DNA of 64,000 nt from Spirosoma telluris. GTDB taxonomy: Bacteria; Bacteroidota; Bacteroidia; Cytophagales; Spirosomataceae. This document shows, piece after piece, positions 8,578 through 18,399 of the stretch (its first letter is position 1; every line of letters begins with the position of its first letter). Made by a program: the position numbers and the translations under genes. The notes beneath the pieces were generated by a model. The model was not told the origin of the DNA and did not search any database. It saw nothing but the letters and a program-made list of their open reading frames with translations. The DNA lies in the NCBI GenBank assembly GCA_003259005.1, contig QLII01000001.1, positions 8,594,029-8,658,028 on the forward strand, in the 5' to 3' direction.

Positions 8578-8644
8578 GCAGGGAGCACGGAGCAGGGAGT
8601 GAGCATGCTGGTGCATGGTTTTCTCCCTGCTCCGTGCTCCCTGC
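8578..8644. repeat. Perfect 22-bp inverted repeat
   Basis: GCAGGGAGCACGGAGCAGGG plus AG at 8578-8599 faces its complement at 8623-8644. It begins seven bases after the outer membrane protein stop and ends 12 bases before the helicase ATG. Possible terminator or processing hairpin. Confidence 0.85.
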
Positions 8645-8656
8645 CCCTCGCTCCTT

Positions 8657-11600
8657 ATGTTTAAAATCTATAGCTCTTCGGCAGGGTCAGGTAAGACGTA
8701 TACGCTTACAAAAGAGTACCTGAAACTGGCGCTGCGGCCAGATGCCAAAGACGATTATTTCCGGCATATTCTGGCGGTGACGTTTACCAACGCTGCGGCC
8801 AACGAAATGAAGAACCGGATTCTGGAGCGACTCTCCGACATTGCCGGAACCAAAGAGCTACCCTTGCTGGATGAATTGGTCGTTGACCTCTATGGCACGT
8901 CACTTCACACCGATGCCTTCGAGGTTGCCAAGGCCAGTTTGCGTCAGAAAGCCTCCTCCGTTTTTAAGACTATCCTGCACCGATACGCCGATTTCAGCGT
9001 AACCACCATTGACTCCTTTACCCAGCGGGTGGTAATGGCGTTTACGGATGAATTGGGCCTGCCTTACTCGTTTGAGGTAGAAATGGAAACCGATGAAGTC
9101 CTCGAACTCGCCATTGATAACCTGATTGAAAAGGCGGGTACCGAGGAAATGGAGGAGATTACCACGATTCTAAGCGAGTATTATACCCATACCGCTACCG
9201 AAGGGAATAGTTGGAATCAACTGCCCGAGCTGCTGAAGGAGTTTGGCCGAAACCTAACCTCCGACCAGTTTTATGACGCGGTTAATGCGGCTCAGGAATT
9301 ATCGCCGGGTGCCTTGCGCGCCATTCGACTTCAACTGATGGAGCATAATCGGCAGGTAGAAACGTCTATTGTCGATCAGGGGCAGCGAGCCTGGTCATTG
9401 ATTACCAGCAAAGGACTTAGTGAAGAGGATTTCAAAGGCAAAAAAAATAGTATCGCTGCTTATTTTAAAACCATTGCCTTTACCAACTTCGAGAAAGAGC
9501 CAACGGCTACGCACCGGAAACAAATTGAAGGTGACTGGTATTTGCCCAAAACGCCCCTTCCCATAGCGGGTGCCATTGATAGCATTACAGAGGAATTGTG
9601 TAATTGCTTTGATCAGATTGAGACCATCCGTACAGAGAGCAGCCGGGAGGTAAATTTGTTCGATTGTTTGTTACCGCATTTGCAGAAACTGGCGCTGCTG
9701 AAACAAATACGTGTGGAGTTCGATGACCTGCTTCAGAAAGATGGGCGGGTGCATATTTCGGAGTTTAACAAGAAAATTTTGGGCATTGTGGCCTCGGAGC
9801 CGGTGCCGTTTCTGTATGAGCGCCTGGGTACGAAGTACAACCATATTCTGATCGACGAATTTCAGGATACGTCCCGTTTACAGTTTGCCAACCTGCTGCC
9901 ACTCATTGAAAACTCCCTCGGTGCCGCTCATTTTAACCTGGCGGTGGGCGATGGCAAGCAGGCAATTTACCGCTTCCGGGGGGCGATATGGATCAGATTG
10001 TCGCTCTGCACCGGCAGGATTTGAAAAGCCTGAAAGAGGCACATAATCCCAGCTCATGGACTGCTGAGCGGATCGGTATGCTCGACGGGCATCTGGAACC
10101 AGAAATCCTTGACACGAATTGGCGAAGTGCGGAGCCGATTGTGCGCTTCAATAATGACTTTTTTGAGTTCGTTGCGCGACAATTCGAGTATCAGCACCCG
10201 AAACTAGCCGATGTGTTCGACGCCGAACAGCAGTTCCATCAGAAAGCGCAACCGAAAGCGAATAAAGCGGGTCACGTTCAGCTAGACTTCGTTGACAAAG
10301 ACGATGAACTTGGGAAAGACCTGACCACCCGAATGCTCGAAACCACCATCGCGCATCTGGAAAAGTCGTTGGCCGAAGGCTATCAATACGGCGATATTGC
10401 GATTCTGTGTCGCAAAAAGTCTCATGCCCGAGCGCTAGCCAATGAATTGAACGCCCGTCAGATTCCACTGGTATCGGCAGATTCGCTGTCGCTGGAGTTT
10501 TCGGACCCTGTCAAATGGCTAATTACGCTCATGCGTGTACTTCAGCGTCCTGATCTGCGAATGCTTCGGTACGAATTGTTGTATCTGTTCCACCGGGTTG
10601 TGCAGGGCATTTTTCCCGATGATGAACTAACAGAAAAGCTTCGGAATGTAGCCGAAGGGGATATCGCTACTGTATATGACTATTTGACTGCCGAAGGCTA
10701 TCCGCTCGATCCGTATGCGTTGGGGCAGCTTAATCCCTATGAATTAGCGGAGCGATTGACGGCCCAATTTGGGTTATTCAATCAGGCTGAACACAATCCG
10801 TTTCTGTTTCGCTTCCTGGATGAAGTGTTAACATTTAACCAAAAACGAAGCGGCCACCTGAGCGATTTTCTGGTGTATTGGGACAGCGTTCGTCAGAAAA
10901 TTTCGGTAGAAGGAAATGCCAGAAATGCTGTAAGCATTCAAACGATCCACAAATCGAAGGGGCTGGAGTTTCCGGTTGTCATTATCCCCTTTGCTAACTG
11001 GCGCGTTGAGCCGATAAACGATAGCACAATCTGGCTTGATCTGGCTGATGTTCGGACTGATGCGCTTTCGCATGACAGCGGAGGTGGTATTAGCAAGATC
11101 CCCCGGCTCCTGTCTGCTCCATCTAATACGACCAGTAAACTACGTAGTGCGCCCGCATCCATAGCGGCTCAATATGAGGAAGAACTGACGCGTACCTTCA
11201 TCGAAAATATGAATCTGCTCTACGTGGCGTTCACCCGTCCAACTGCCCGATTATATATCCTGGCGAAGGCGTCTGATTTCGACAAAGTAAGCAATCAGAA
11301 AGATGTAAGCTACTGGCTGCATGCATTCCTGCGCGATAGTGAAGTCGCTCGTAATTGTGGCTGTGCCTGGGAGAAAGGCCGAACCAGCTACGAAATCAGC
11401 CTATGCGCCGATTCGTTTTCACACCATCAACTGGACGAAGAGCTCGACGAAATTTTCCTGGATGATGTCGTCAGTGGGAATCGGGGTCAGGATATGCAAC
11501 TACGTCGGCAGGCCGACCGAATGTTCGATGTGGCTACCTTCGAGCGCACTCGTGAGCGGGACCGAAAACTATGTGCAGCCCTAAGCCTAATTAAAGGCCC

Positions 11601-11991
11601 GGATATGATTGATACGGTGCTTCGCCAACTGGTGAGTGAAGGATTAATTCGGACAATCGAATGCGAGGTGTTGAAACAGAACCTGCTGGCTATTGTTTAC
11701 CATCCAGGCTTATCGTCGTTATTTGACTCGACTCTTCGAATTGACACGGACCGGAGTATTCTGAGTAACAAACGGATGCATGGCGCGCCCCATCGAGTCG
11801 TCCATTATCCTGATGGGCATATCGTTCTGGTACAGTATGAGTCAATGCCGGGGAATGAGGTTTCGCCGAGAGGCAATCCCGCCGATACGTTACGCTATTT
11901 CACAAATTTGTATCGGGATATGGGTTATCCTGAAGTTGAGGGCAGGTTAGTGTACCTTTCTGATGAACCAGAAGTGGTGCGTGTAGTTTAA
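8657..11991 (+). CDS. UvrD/AddA-like helicase, one frame break
   Basis: Large superfamily 1 DNA helicase, about 1111 residues after repair, of the RecB/AddA class used in double-strand break repair. Motifs in order: Walker A SSAGSGKTYTLTKEYL at the N-terminus, TVTTIDSFTQRVV (Ia/Ib), Walker B HILIDEFQDTSRLQF, VGDGKQAIYRFRGGD (III), ILDTNWRS (IV), IQTIHKSKGLEFPVVIIPF (V) and LLYVAFTRPTARLYIL (VI). The break is at GGGGGG 9978-9983; one more G gives RFRGGDMDQIVALH. The C-terminal quarter has no nuclease motif I can point to. A partner AddB-like PD-(D/E)XK gene is not next to it. ATG 8657 is chosen because the Walker A motif follows at normal distance. Confidence 0.9.
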
Positions 11992-12021
11992 TGATGTAAA
12001 ATGTATAATGGTTAATGTATA

Positions 12022-12890
12022 ATGATGAAAAAACGTACGAGTAGCCTGAATGTACCTCGATTTAAGCAATATATTATATCATTATTATTCATTATACATT
12101 GTTCATTATTCATTCATCCAGCCCTTGCTCAGTCACCCTATCAATTAAAGACAGGCCAGGAACTTAGCTTGATGGGGTAGGGGCCGTGTCTTTAGGGGCT
12201 TCATTTGCGCTTAGTCATAGCATTGAACCACTTACACAAACCGAGATTAATACCCTCAATTCCGCTGATGTTAATGCCTTTGACCGGAAAGCAACAAGCC
12301 ATTGGTCATCTGGTGCCGATAAGCTAAGCGATGTTACACTAGCGGGAAATTTCGCGCTGGCTGGCTTGCTCACAATCGGTACGAAACCTATGCGGCAGGA
12401 TATTAAAACAGTGGGAGTGATGTTTATTGAGACTATGCTGATCGCAAATGGCATCGAACGAACAGTAAAGGGCATAACTCAGCGAACCCGTCCCTTTGTG
12501 TATAACCCGTCGGCCCCGCTGGACGAAAAGATTACCCGTGATGCCCGACAATCGTTTTTTTCGGGTCATGCAACAAATGCCTTTGCAACGGCCGTCTTCA
12601 CGAGCGAAGTTTTTCGGCATTATTTTCCAGATTCAAAACTGAAGCCTGTTGTCTGGGTTGGGTCATTAGGATTGGCAACAGCCACGGCTGTTTTGCGCTA
12701 TGAAGGAGGATTGCATTACCCCTCCGATCTGCTGGCTGGAGCCGCGTTCGGTTCGCTGGTAGGATGGGGAATCCCAAAGCTACATGAAGTGAAAAATAAA
12801 TCAGAACTTGGACGAAGGCTTGATATACAACCCTGGAGCAGTGGTGCTGCCAATGGAATTTACATGCGGCTGGCCGTGTTTTCGCGTTAA
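12022..12890 (+). CDS. PAP2-family phosphatase, exported, one frame break
   Basis: Acid phosphatase/lipid phosphatase of the PAP2 superfamily, about 289 residues. The three signature motifs are present: KGITQRTRPF (KxxxxxxRP), SFFSGHATNAF (the SGH motif) and RYEGGLHYPSDLLAGAAFG (R-x5-H-x3-D). The signal peptide (ISLLFIIHCSLFIHPALAQ) starts at the ATG at 12022, upstream of a frame break in the GGGG run 12174-12177; one more G joins LSLMGVGAVSLGASFALSH. Its hydrophobic core is encoded by the TAATGAATAATG-type repeat around 12060-12115, as in the TPR/PD40 gene. Substrate unknown; possible roles are undecaprenyl or phospholipid phosphate hydrolysis. Confidence 0.85.
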
Positions 12891-12906
12891 CGTTGATCCG
12901 CTAAGT

Positions 12907-13218
12907 ATGAATATATTTATGTTTATCATAGGGCTTGGGATTATGCTGTTAGGCGTAGCAATCTGGCGATTCAAGCTAATCAATATCCTGTCGAACGTTG
13001 ATATGAGCCAAGTCGACCTTACTAAAAAAGATGACTTAGCTCGATACGCTGGTTGCTTCCTTCTACTGATTGGAGGTATTTTTTCAATAGTAGCCTACTT
13101 GCTTGGATTGGTGGAAACAGAGAGAGGAATACTGGTTTTACTCGCCTGTATCATTCCACTCATTATGGTTTCCTGTATATTTTATTTAGCTGGTTTAGGG
13201 CGCTATATGAAAAAATAA
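12907..13218 (+). CDS. DUF3784-like small membrane protein
   Basis: 103 residues from MNIFMFIIGLGIMLLGVAIW. Three hydrophobic segments (about residues 2-19, 44-63 and 70-91) with short charged loops (DVDLTKKDDLARYAG in part) match the DUF3784 pattern. It begins 16 bases after the PAP2 gene. Function unknown. Confidence 0.55.
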   Translation: MNIFMFIIGLGIMLLGVAIWRFKLINILSNVDMSQVDLTKKDDLARYAGCFLLLIGGIFSIVAYLLGLVETERGILVLLACIIPLIMVSCIFYLAGLGRYMKK

Positions 13219-13253
13219 TTTTCGGCAATCCCATCAGAGCGAATTTTTTTGAA

Positions 13254-14213
13254 ATGACTAAAATTACTGATCATATTAAGGCCGCAAACGGTAAACCCAT
13301 TTTTTCGATTGAAGTGATTCCGCCTATAAAGGGGGATAATCTGAAGAATCTGCTCGATAACATTGAGCCGCTAATGGAGTTTAAGCCGCCTTTTATTGAC
13401 GTTACCTACCACCGGGAAGAGTACATTGAACGGCCTCTACCCGATGGTACCATCCAGAAAATTGTGACGCGTAAACGGCCTGGTACGGTTGGTATCTGCT
13501 CGGCTATTATGCATCGGTTCGGCGTTGACCCGGTGCCGCATGTGCTCTGTGGCGGCTTTTCCCGCGAAGAAACGGAAGATTTTCTGATCGACCTGCACTA
13601 CCTGGGTATCGACAATGCGCTGGTGCTTCGGGGTGATCCGGCCAAACCGTTCACAACCTTCAAAGCCAAAGAAAATGGATACATGTATGCCAGTGAGTTA
13701 GTGGAGCAGGTGGCCAATATGAATCGGGGTATTTACCTGCATGAAGAAGATACGACCCTGGCTCCCAGTAACTTCTGTATCGGCGTGGCGGCCTATCCCG
13801 AAAAACATTTTGAAGCCATCGACCACGATATTGACTTTCATTACCTCAAACAGAAAGTTGACAAAGGGGCTGATTATATTGTGACGCAGATGTTTTTCGA
13901 CAATCAGAAATACCTGGCCTTTGTTGACCGATGTCGTCAGGAGGGCATTACGGTGCCTATTATTCCTGGTCTGAAACCACTTAGCACCCGTAAACAACTC
14001 CAGATTTTACCGAAACTCTTCCATCTTGAACTGCCCGAAGATCTTGTTAAGGCAGTAGAAGCTTGCGAAAACGACCAACAGGCTCGGCAAGTAGGGGTCG
14101 AGTGGTGCATTCAACAGTGCCGGGAACTTACAGCCGCAGGGGCACCGGTGCTGCACTTTTATACGATGGGCAAGGCCGATAACGTCATGAAAATTGCCCG
14201 AGAAGTGTTTTGA
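13254..14213 (+). CDS. metF: Methylenetetrahydrofolate reductase
   Basis: FAD enzyme reducing 5,10-methylene-THF to 5-methyl-THF for methionine synthesis. 319 residues from MTKITDHIKAANGKPIFSIE. Family marks: FSIEVIPPIKG (the catalytic Glu region), DVTYHREEY, LVLRGDPAKPF, FCIGVAAYPEKHFEA, DYIVTQMFFDNQKYLAFV, VPIIPGLKPLSTRKQL, and the C-terminal LHFYTMGKADNV. I take the ATG at 13254, where homology begins; the upstream extension overlaps the DUF3784 gene. No SAM riboswitch is visible upstream. A strong terminator follows. Confidence 0.95.
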   Translation: MTKITDHIKAANGKPIFSIEVIPPIKGDNLKNLLDNIEPLMEFKPPFIDVTYHREEYIERPLPDGTIQKIVTRKRPGTVGICSAIMHRFGVDPVPHVLCGGFSREETEDFLIDLHYLGIDNALVLRGDPAKPFTTFKAKENGYMYASELVEQVANMNRGIYLHEEDTTLAPSNFCIGVAAYPEKHFEAIDHDIDFHYLKQKVDKGADYIVTQMFFDNQKYLAFVDRCRQEGITVPIIPGLKPLSTRKQLQILPKLFHLELPEDLVKAVEACENDQQARQVGVEWCIQQCRELTAAGAPVLHFYTMGKADNVMKIAREVF

Positions 14214-14236
14214 GGGATAGTCCTGTGCAACTACTA

Positions 14237-14309
14237 AAACTAGCTGAGCCACCAACCCGATTGCTATCCCTTTCGAAGGAAGCAATCGGGTTGGTGGCTC
14301 AGCTAGTTT
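14237..14309. terminator. 29-bp perfect hairpin between metF and rhaT
   Basis: AAACTAGCTGAGCCACCAAC (from 14237) continues to 14265 and pairs perfectly with 14281-14309, loop 15 bases. It lies between the converging ends of metF and rhaT and can end both transcripts. Confidence 0.85.
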
Positions 14310-14424
14310 GCCAAAAAAGTGGAGGTGTTATAGTCCCCAGAAGCTACTGAGGTCCCGAGTATGCAGACGCCTGGTTCAAGGACGATAACCTACCCGCAGG
14401 TAGACTGATGCGTTCATTCGCTGC

Positions 14425-15477
14425 TCAAAGGGAATTGCCAATTCCCACCAGGACGATTGAAATAAGAATCACAATAATGCCGGTGATGAAGGTGCGGAAG
14501 GTAGCGCCCGACACACCCGACCACTCCTTCAGATACAAGCCCCATATATTCGCGGTCAGAATAATGGTGGCCATGTGTGTAATCCAGGAACTGGCACCAT
14601 TGCCCAGCTTACTTTCACCCATCCCGTAGAAGAAAAACTGAAGAAACCACATGGTACCAGCGGTTGCCGAAAAAAGAACATTGGCCAGAATTGGCGTCCG
14701 GGTATCGGTGTAATTACCGAAGGTTTTATTTCTGGCGTTTAAGTACATGCACCATAAAAAATTGGTTGTAAGGCCGCCCCACAGTAGTACCACGTAGGTT
14801 ACGTTATTCTGAAACAGCGGATTGCAACCTTGCACAACCGCCTGATTGGCGAGGGGTTTGCCCGCTTCAATTCCATAGTTAAAGAAGGCACTTAGGATAC
14901 CGGAGATCACTGCAATTGTCAGGCCCTTCACCAGGCTGAACTCTTTTACCGAAGCTCTCTTTTCGGCTTCCGAAAGCTCAGCTTCCTTCATCATGCCGGC
15001 TTTACCCGAGATGGCAATTCCGATAAGGCAAACCAGTACGCCTAGCAACACTAACTGCCCTCCACTTGAGCCCAGCATATCGGTAAACGAGACTTTCCCT
15101 TTAACTGGGTTGACATTATAATATATAGAAGGTACCAGTGCACCGAAAGCCGAACTGAACCCTAATACGACTGAATTCCCCAGCGACATACCCAGATAGC
15201 GAACGCCCAGGCCATACGTTAGCCCACCGATGCCCCATAGTAAACCAAATACGAACGTGAGCATCTTAACATTCATATCAGCCGAGGCAATAATGGCTGC
15301 AAAGTCCGGGATGGTTAAGTAGGCTGCTAAGGGAGGTACAATGAGCCAGGAAAAAAGGCCTCCAACAATCCAGAAGCTTTCCCAGGCCCATCCTTTCACT
15401 TTATTGAAGGGCATGTAAAAGCTGCCTGAAAAACCGCCACCAATCGTGTGGTAAATGATGCCAATCAGAACTTGCAT
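14425..15477 (-). CDS. rhaT: L-rhamnose/proton symporter RhaT
   Basis: 350-residue inner membrane protein with about ten hydrophobic segments. It begins MQVLIGIIYHTIGGGFSGSF, followed by the typical VKGWAWESFWIVGGLFSW and LLWGIGGLTYGLGVRYLGMS of RhaT. It imports L-rhamnose with protons. It is transcribed away from the rhamnose catabolic genes, with a 462-base divergent region between them. No frame break. Confidence 0.92.
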   Translation of the reverse strand: MQVLIGIIYHTIGGGFSGSFYMPFNKVKGWAWESFWIVGGLFSWLIVPPLAAYLTIPDFAAIIASADMNVKMLTFVFGLLWGIGGLTYGLGVRYLGMSLGNSVVLGFSSAFGALVPSIYYNVNPVKGKVSFTDMLGSSGGQLVLLGVLVCLIGIAISGKAGMMKEAELSEAEKRASVKEFSLVKGLTIAVISGILSAFFNYGIEAGKPLANQAVVQGCNPLFQNNVTYVVLLWGGLTTNFLWCMYLNARNKTFGNYTDTRTPILANVLFSATAGTMWFLQFFFYGMGESKLGNGASSWITHMATIILTANIWGLYLKEWSGVSGATFRTFITGIIVILISIVLVGIGNSL

Positions 15478-15939
15478 AAAGAAATCAATTACAATACTAT
15501 TTTAAAACTTTGGTAACCGTTTAATGCATGAAATACAACACCACAGATTAGTGCCACGATTATCTGATTATAAAAGCGTTACTAAGGGGCAGCCATTACC
15601 GCGTAGACGTTCCCGTCCTGATTTGTAACAAATTTATCCTTGTTTGTTGCTGAAACTTACCTGTTCTCTCCTGTATATTCGCCCATGTGGACTTGAAAAA
15701 ACGTTCGTGTGTTTAGGTAGGGCTTTCTCAAATCAGATTCTATAGATTCTGTTGATTCTATCGTTCTGACAGCTAGTTGTTTAACGATCAAAAGAATCAA
15801 TAGAAACAATAGAATCTATTTTGCCTAAGCACTAGTATAAGGTGATTATAACAGGAGAGTACATGAAGCAGGAGAAAGTTAGCCTAGCGTACTTTGTACA
15901 AAACAAGATTACTGTCGGATACTACTTATTTATCTTTTT
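15478..15939. promoter_or_regulatory. Divergent region between rhaT and the rhamnose operon
   Basis: 462 bases without a credible gene. It must hold both promoters. I see a GATTCT-family inverted repeat at 15735-15820 and a GGTAACC palindrome at about 15512-15518 close to rhaT, but no convincing -33/-7 pair or known regulator site. No rhamnose regulator gene is in the window. Confidence 0.5.
15735..15820. repeat. Imperfect inverted repeat, GATTCT family
   Basis: AGATTCTGTTGATTCTATCG (from 15744) faces the AATC/AGAATC-rich complement ending near 15816. It resembles the repeats at 5769-5850 and 45041-45132. Confidence 0.7.
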
Positions 15940-18044
15940 ATGAATACAACGCAAGCGTTCAACTACGTTAGCTATCTCTGGGATGAGCAAAAGGCAGCTG
16001 AGCTGGCCGGTGACGAAGTGGCTTTGTTTATTTATCGTTCCAATCTACTCGGAGCCGATCTGCGCCTGACAAACTATGCCGGGGAAATACATCCGTTAAA
16101 TTAATGGAAACCAATCCACTTACCGGCGAGCCTGTCGAAGTAATGTGGGTAAAAGGGTCCGGTGGTGATATTGGCACACTGACTAAAAAAGGCTGTGCGA
16201 ACCTGTATGTTGAACGCCTTCATGCGTTGAAAAGCCGTTATCGGGGCCTGGCGTTTGAGGATGAAATGGTTGGTCTCTTCGACCACTGCCTCTTCGATCC
16301 TAAATGTGCAGCTCCTTCGATTGATACGCCCCTGCATGGTCTGTTGCCCTATAAACACATTGATCACCTTCACCCCGACGCGCTGATTGCCATTGCTGCC
16401 AGCCGCGATGGGGAGGCCATTATGCACCAAATTTGGGGCGACAAAATGGCCTGGATTCCCTGGCAGCGTCCTGGCTTCGATCTGGGTCTGAAACTGGAAG
16501 CCGCGATACAGAAAAACCCAAATCTGCGGGGTATTATTCTGGGTGGCCACGGCTTGTTCACCTGGGGCGATACGTCGTACGAGTCGTATATGAATACGCT
16601 GGAAGTGATTGAGCAGGCGTCGGAATTTCTGCACGCTAATTTTGGGAAGAAACGCCCCGTATTCGGTGGACAGGTGCTGGAGAATACAGATGCTGATAGC
16701 CGCAAAAAACAGGCGGCTGCCTTGATGCCGGTTCTGCGTGGGTTGGCCTCCGGTCATCGCCAGATGATTGGCCATTTTACGGATGATGAACGCGTTCTGG
16801 AATTTGTGAATTCGAATGACCTGCCTCGTCTGGCTCGTTTAGGAACAAGCTGCCCTGACCACTTCCTACGCACCAAAATTCGCCCGCTGGTATTAGACCC
16901 CGCTCAATTGGCAGGTGAAGGCAGCATCGCTTATCTGGAAAAAGCCTTTGAAGAGTACCGCGCTGATTATACGGCCTACTACGAACGTTGCAAGCACGAC
17001 AATAGCCCGGCTATCCGTGACCCAAATCCGGTTGTGTTGCTGTGGCCAGCGGTGGGCATGTTCACCTTTGCCAAAGACAAGCAGACGGCTCGGGTAGCGG
17101 CTGAATTTTATACCAACGCCATTAATGTGATGAAGGGGGCCGAAGCGGTGTCGGACTATGTTGGTCTGCCCGAACAGGAAGCCTTCGATATTGAATACTG
17201 GTTGCTGGAAGAAGCTAAACTTCAGCGGATGCCAAAACCGAAACCGCTGTCGGGTAAAATTGCCCTCATTACAGGTAGCGCGGGTGGAATCGGTAAAGCG
17301 ATCGCCAAGAAATTTCTGGCAGAAGGTGCCGTTGTCGTGATCAATGACAATGATGCTGATCGGCTGGCGGGTGCCAAAGAAGAGTTTCTAAAACAATATG
17401 GCAAAGATGCGTATGCTGCCGATCAGTTGGATGTGACGAAAGTTGATACCATTTCCGCTACGTTTGACACAGCTACGCTCGCCTTTGGTGGTGTCGATAT
17501 TGTCGTTAACTGTGCAGGCTTGAGTATATCCAAACCAATCGAAGAGCACACAGAAGCAGACTGGGATCTGCTGTATGACGTGTTGGTGAAAGGTCAGTTT
17601 TTAGTAACGCAGAAAGCGGTCGAGGTAATGCGGAAACAGAAACTGGGCGGAGATGTGCTGAACATTGTCAGTAAAAATGCCCTGGTGTCGGGCCCCAATA
17701 ACGCAGGGTATGGCTCAGCGAAAGCGGCCCAGTTGCACCTGAGCCGGTTGAACGCGGCTGAGTTAGGCAAAGACCACATTCGTGTTAACGTTGTCAACCC
17801 TGACGCCGTTATTTCCGACTCGAAAATCTGGGCGGGTGCCTGGGCCGAAGGGCGCGCAAAAGCCTATGGCATTACCGTTGCCGAACTGCCTGCCTACTAT
17901 GCTAAACGAACCTTGCTGAACGAAATCATCCTTCCCGACGATATCGCCAATGCCTGCCTTGCTTTCACAAACGGCTTACTCGCCAAATCGACCGGCAACG
18001 TTCTGAACGTAGACGGTGGTGTCGCGATGGCGTTTGTCCGGTAA
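15940..18044 (+). CDS. Bifunctional rhamnulose-1-phosphate aldolase/alcohol dehydrogenase, one frame break
   Basis: About 701 residues. The N-terminal half is a class II aldolase (GGNTSVKLM, VKGSGGDIGTL, LPYKHIDHLHPDALIAIA, GGHGLFTWG) that splits rhamnulose-1-phosphate to DHAP and lactaldehyde. The C-terminal half from about residue 430 is a short-chain dehydrogenase: the NAD site is ALITGSAGGIGKAIAKKF, the active site YGSAKAAQLHLSRL (YxxxK), and the tail LNVDGG; it would oxidise or reduce lactaldehyde. This fusion is known from rhamnose clusters as RhaAD/RhaEW type. The frame breaks in GGGG 16081-16084; one G restores NYAGGNTSVKLM and adds the true N-terminus from ATG 15940. First gene of the rha operon; an IS110 element separates it from rhaI. 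Confidence 0.92.
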
Positions 18045-18063
18045 AAATTAATGAATAATGTAC

Positions 18064-18155
18064 AATGAATAATGGATGATCGGGGCCGCCCGTGCGGTAC
18101 AATGAATAATGCTGATGTGCCATAGATGAGGCATTCACCATTGTACCGCACGGGC
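18064..18155. repeat. Left arm, loop and part of the right arm of a 41-bp palindrome split by an insertion
   Basis: The left arm 18064-18104 runs AATGAATAATGGATGATCGG, then GGCCGCCCGTGCGGTACAATG. After a 34-base loop, the first 17 bases of the right arm (CATTGTACCGCACGGGC, 18139-18155) follow. The other 24 bases of the right arm are at 19414-19437, behind the insertion element. Confidence 0.88.
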
Positions 18156-18199
18156 CTTTAGATTTACACCGTTGTGCGATTCCAAGATAGTCGCGTAAC

Positions 18200-18365
18200 T
18201 TAAAGCCCTCACAAACTGTGAGTAATCAACCTCGGCGGGACACCTTTGCGCACGGGCCAGGTAAAACCTATGGGCCGATTGAAGCCCCGCCGAGTTCTTA
18301 ACTCTTCAACTCAAATAGAAATGCGGGTTCGTGGCCCATTAGCAAGGTAATGAGTTGAGTTAGGT
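18200..18365 (+). ncRNA. Candidate bridge RNA of the IS110 element
   Basis: Three hairpins in series: CTCAC/GTGAG (18208-18222), CTCGGCGGG/CCCGCCGAG (18231-18239 with 18286-18294) and AACTCAA/TTGAGTT (18308-18314 with 18355-18361). The second has an inner AGGT-AAA-ACCT hairpin flanked by CGCACGGGCC (18249-18258), identical to the left junction 18147-18156, and GGGCCGATT (18272-18280), complementary to the right junction 19410-19418. The third holds ATAGAAAT (18315-18322), identical to the right end of the element (19405-19412), and AAGG (18344-18347), complementary to CCTT at the left end. In the known IS621 bridge RNA a 5' stem-loop is followed by a target-reading loop, then a donor-reading loop; the order agrees. 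Transcript ends are guessed. Confidence 0.72.
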
Positions 18366-18399
18366 GTTGATCATTATTCACTTTAACCAAGTCAAAGAT

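Noticed and set aside
13053..13253. N-terminal extension of metF
   Set aside because: It overlaps the DUF3784 gene in another frame; MetF homology begins at 13254.
18064..18155. The hairpin at 18088-18155 as part of the insertion element (its left end)
   Set aside because: Its outer arm continues seamlessly in the sequence right of the element, so it is the host target and not the element.
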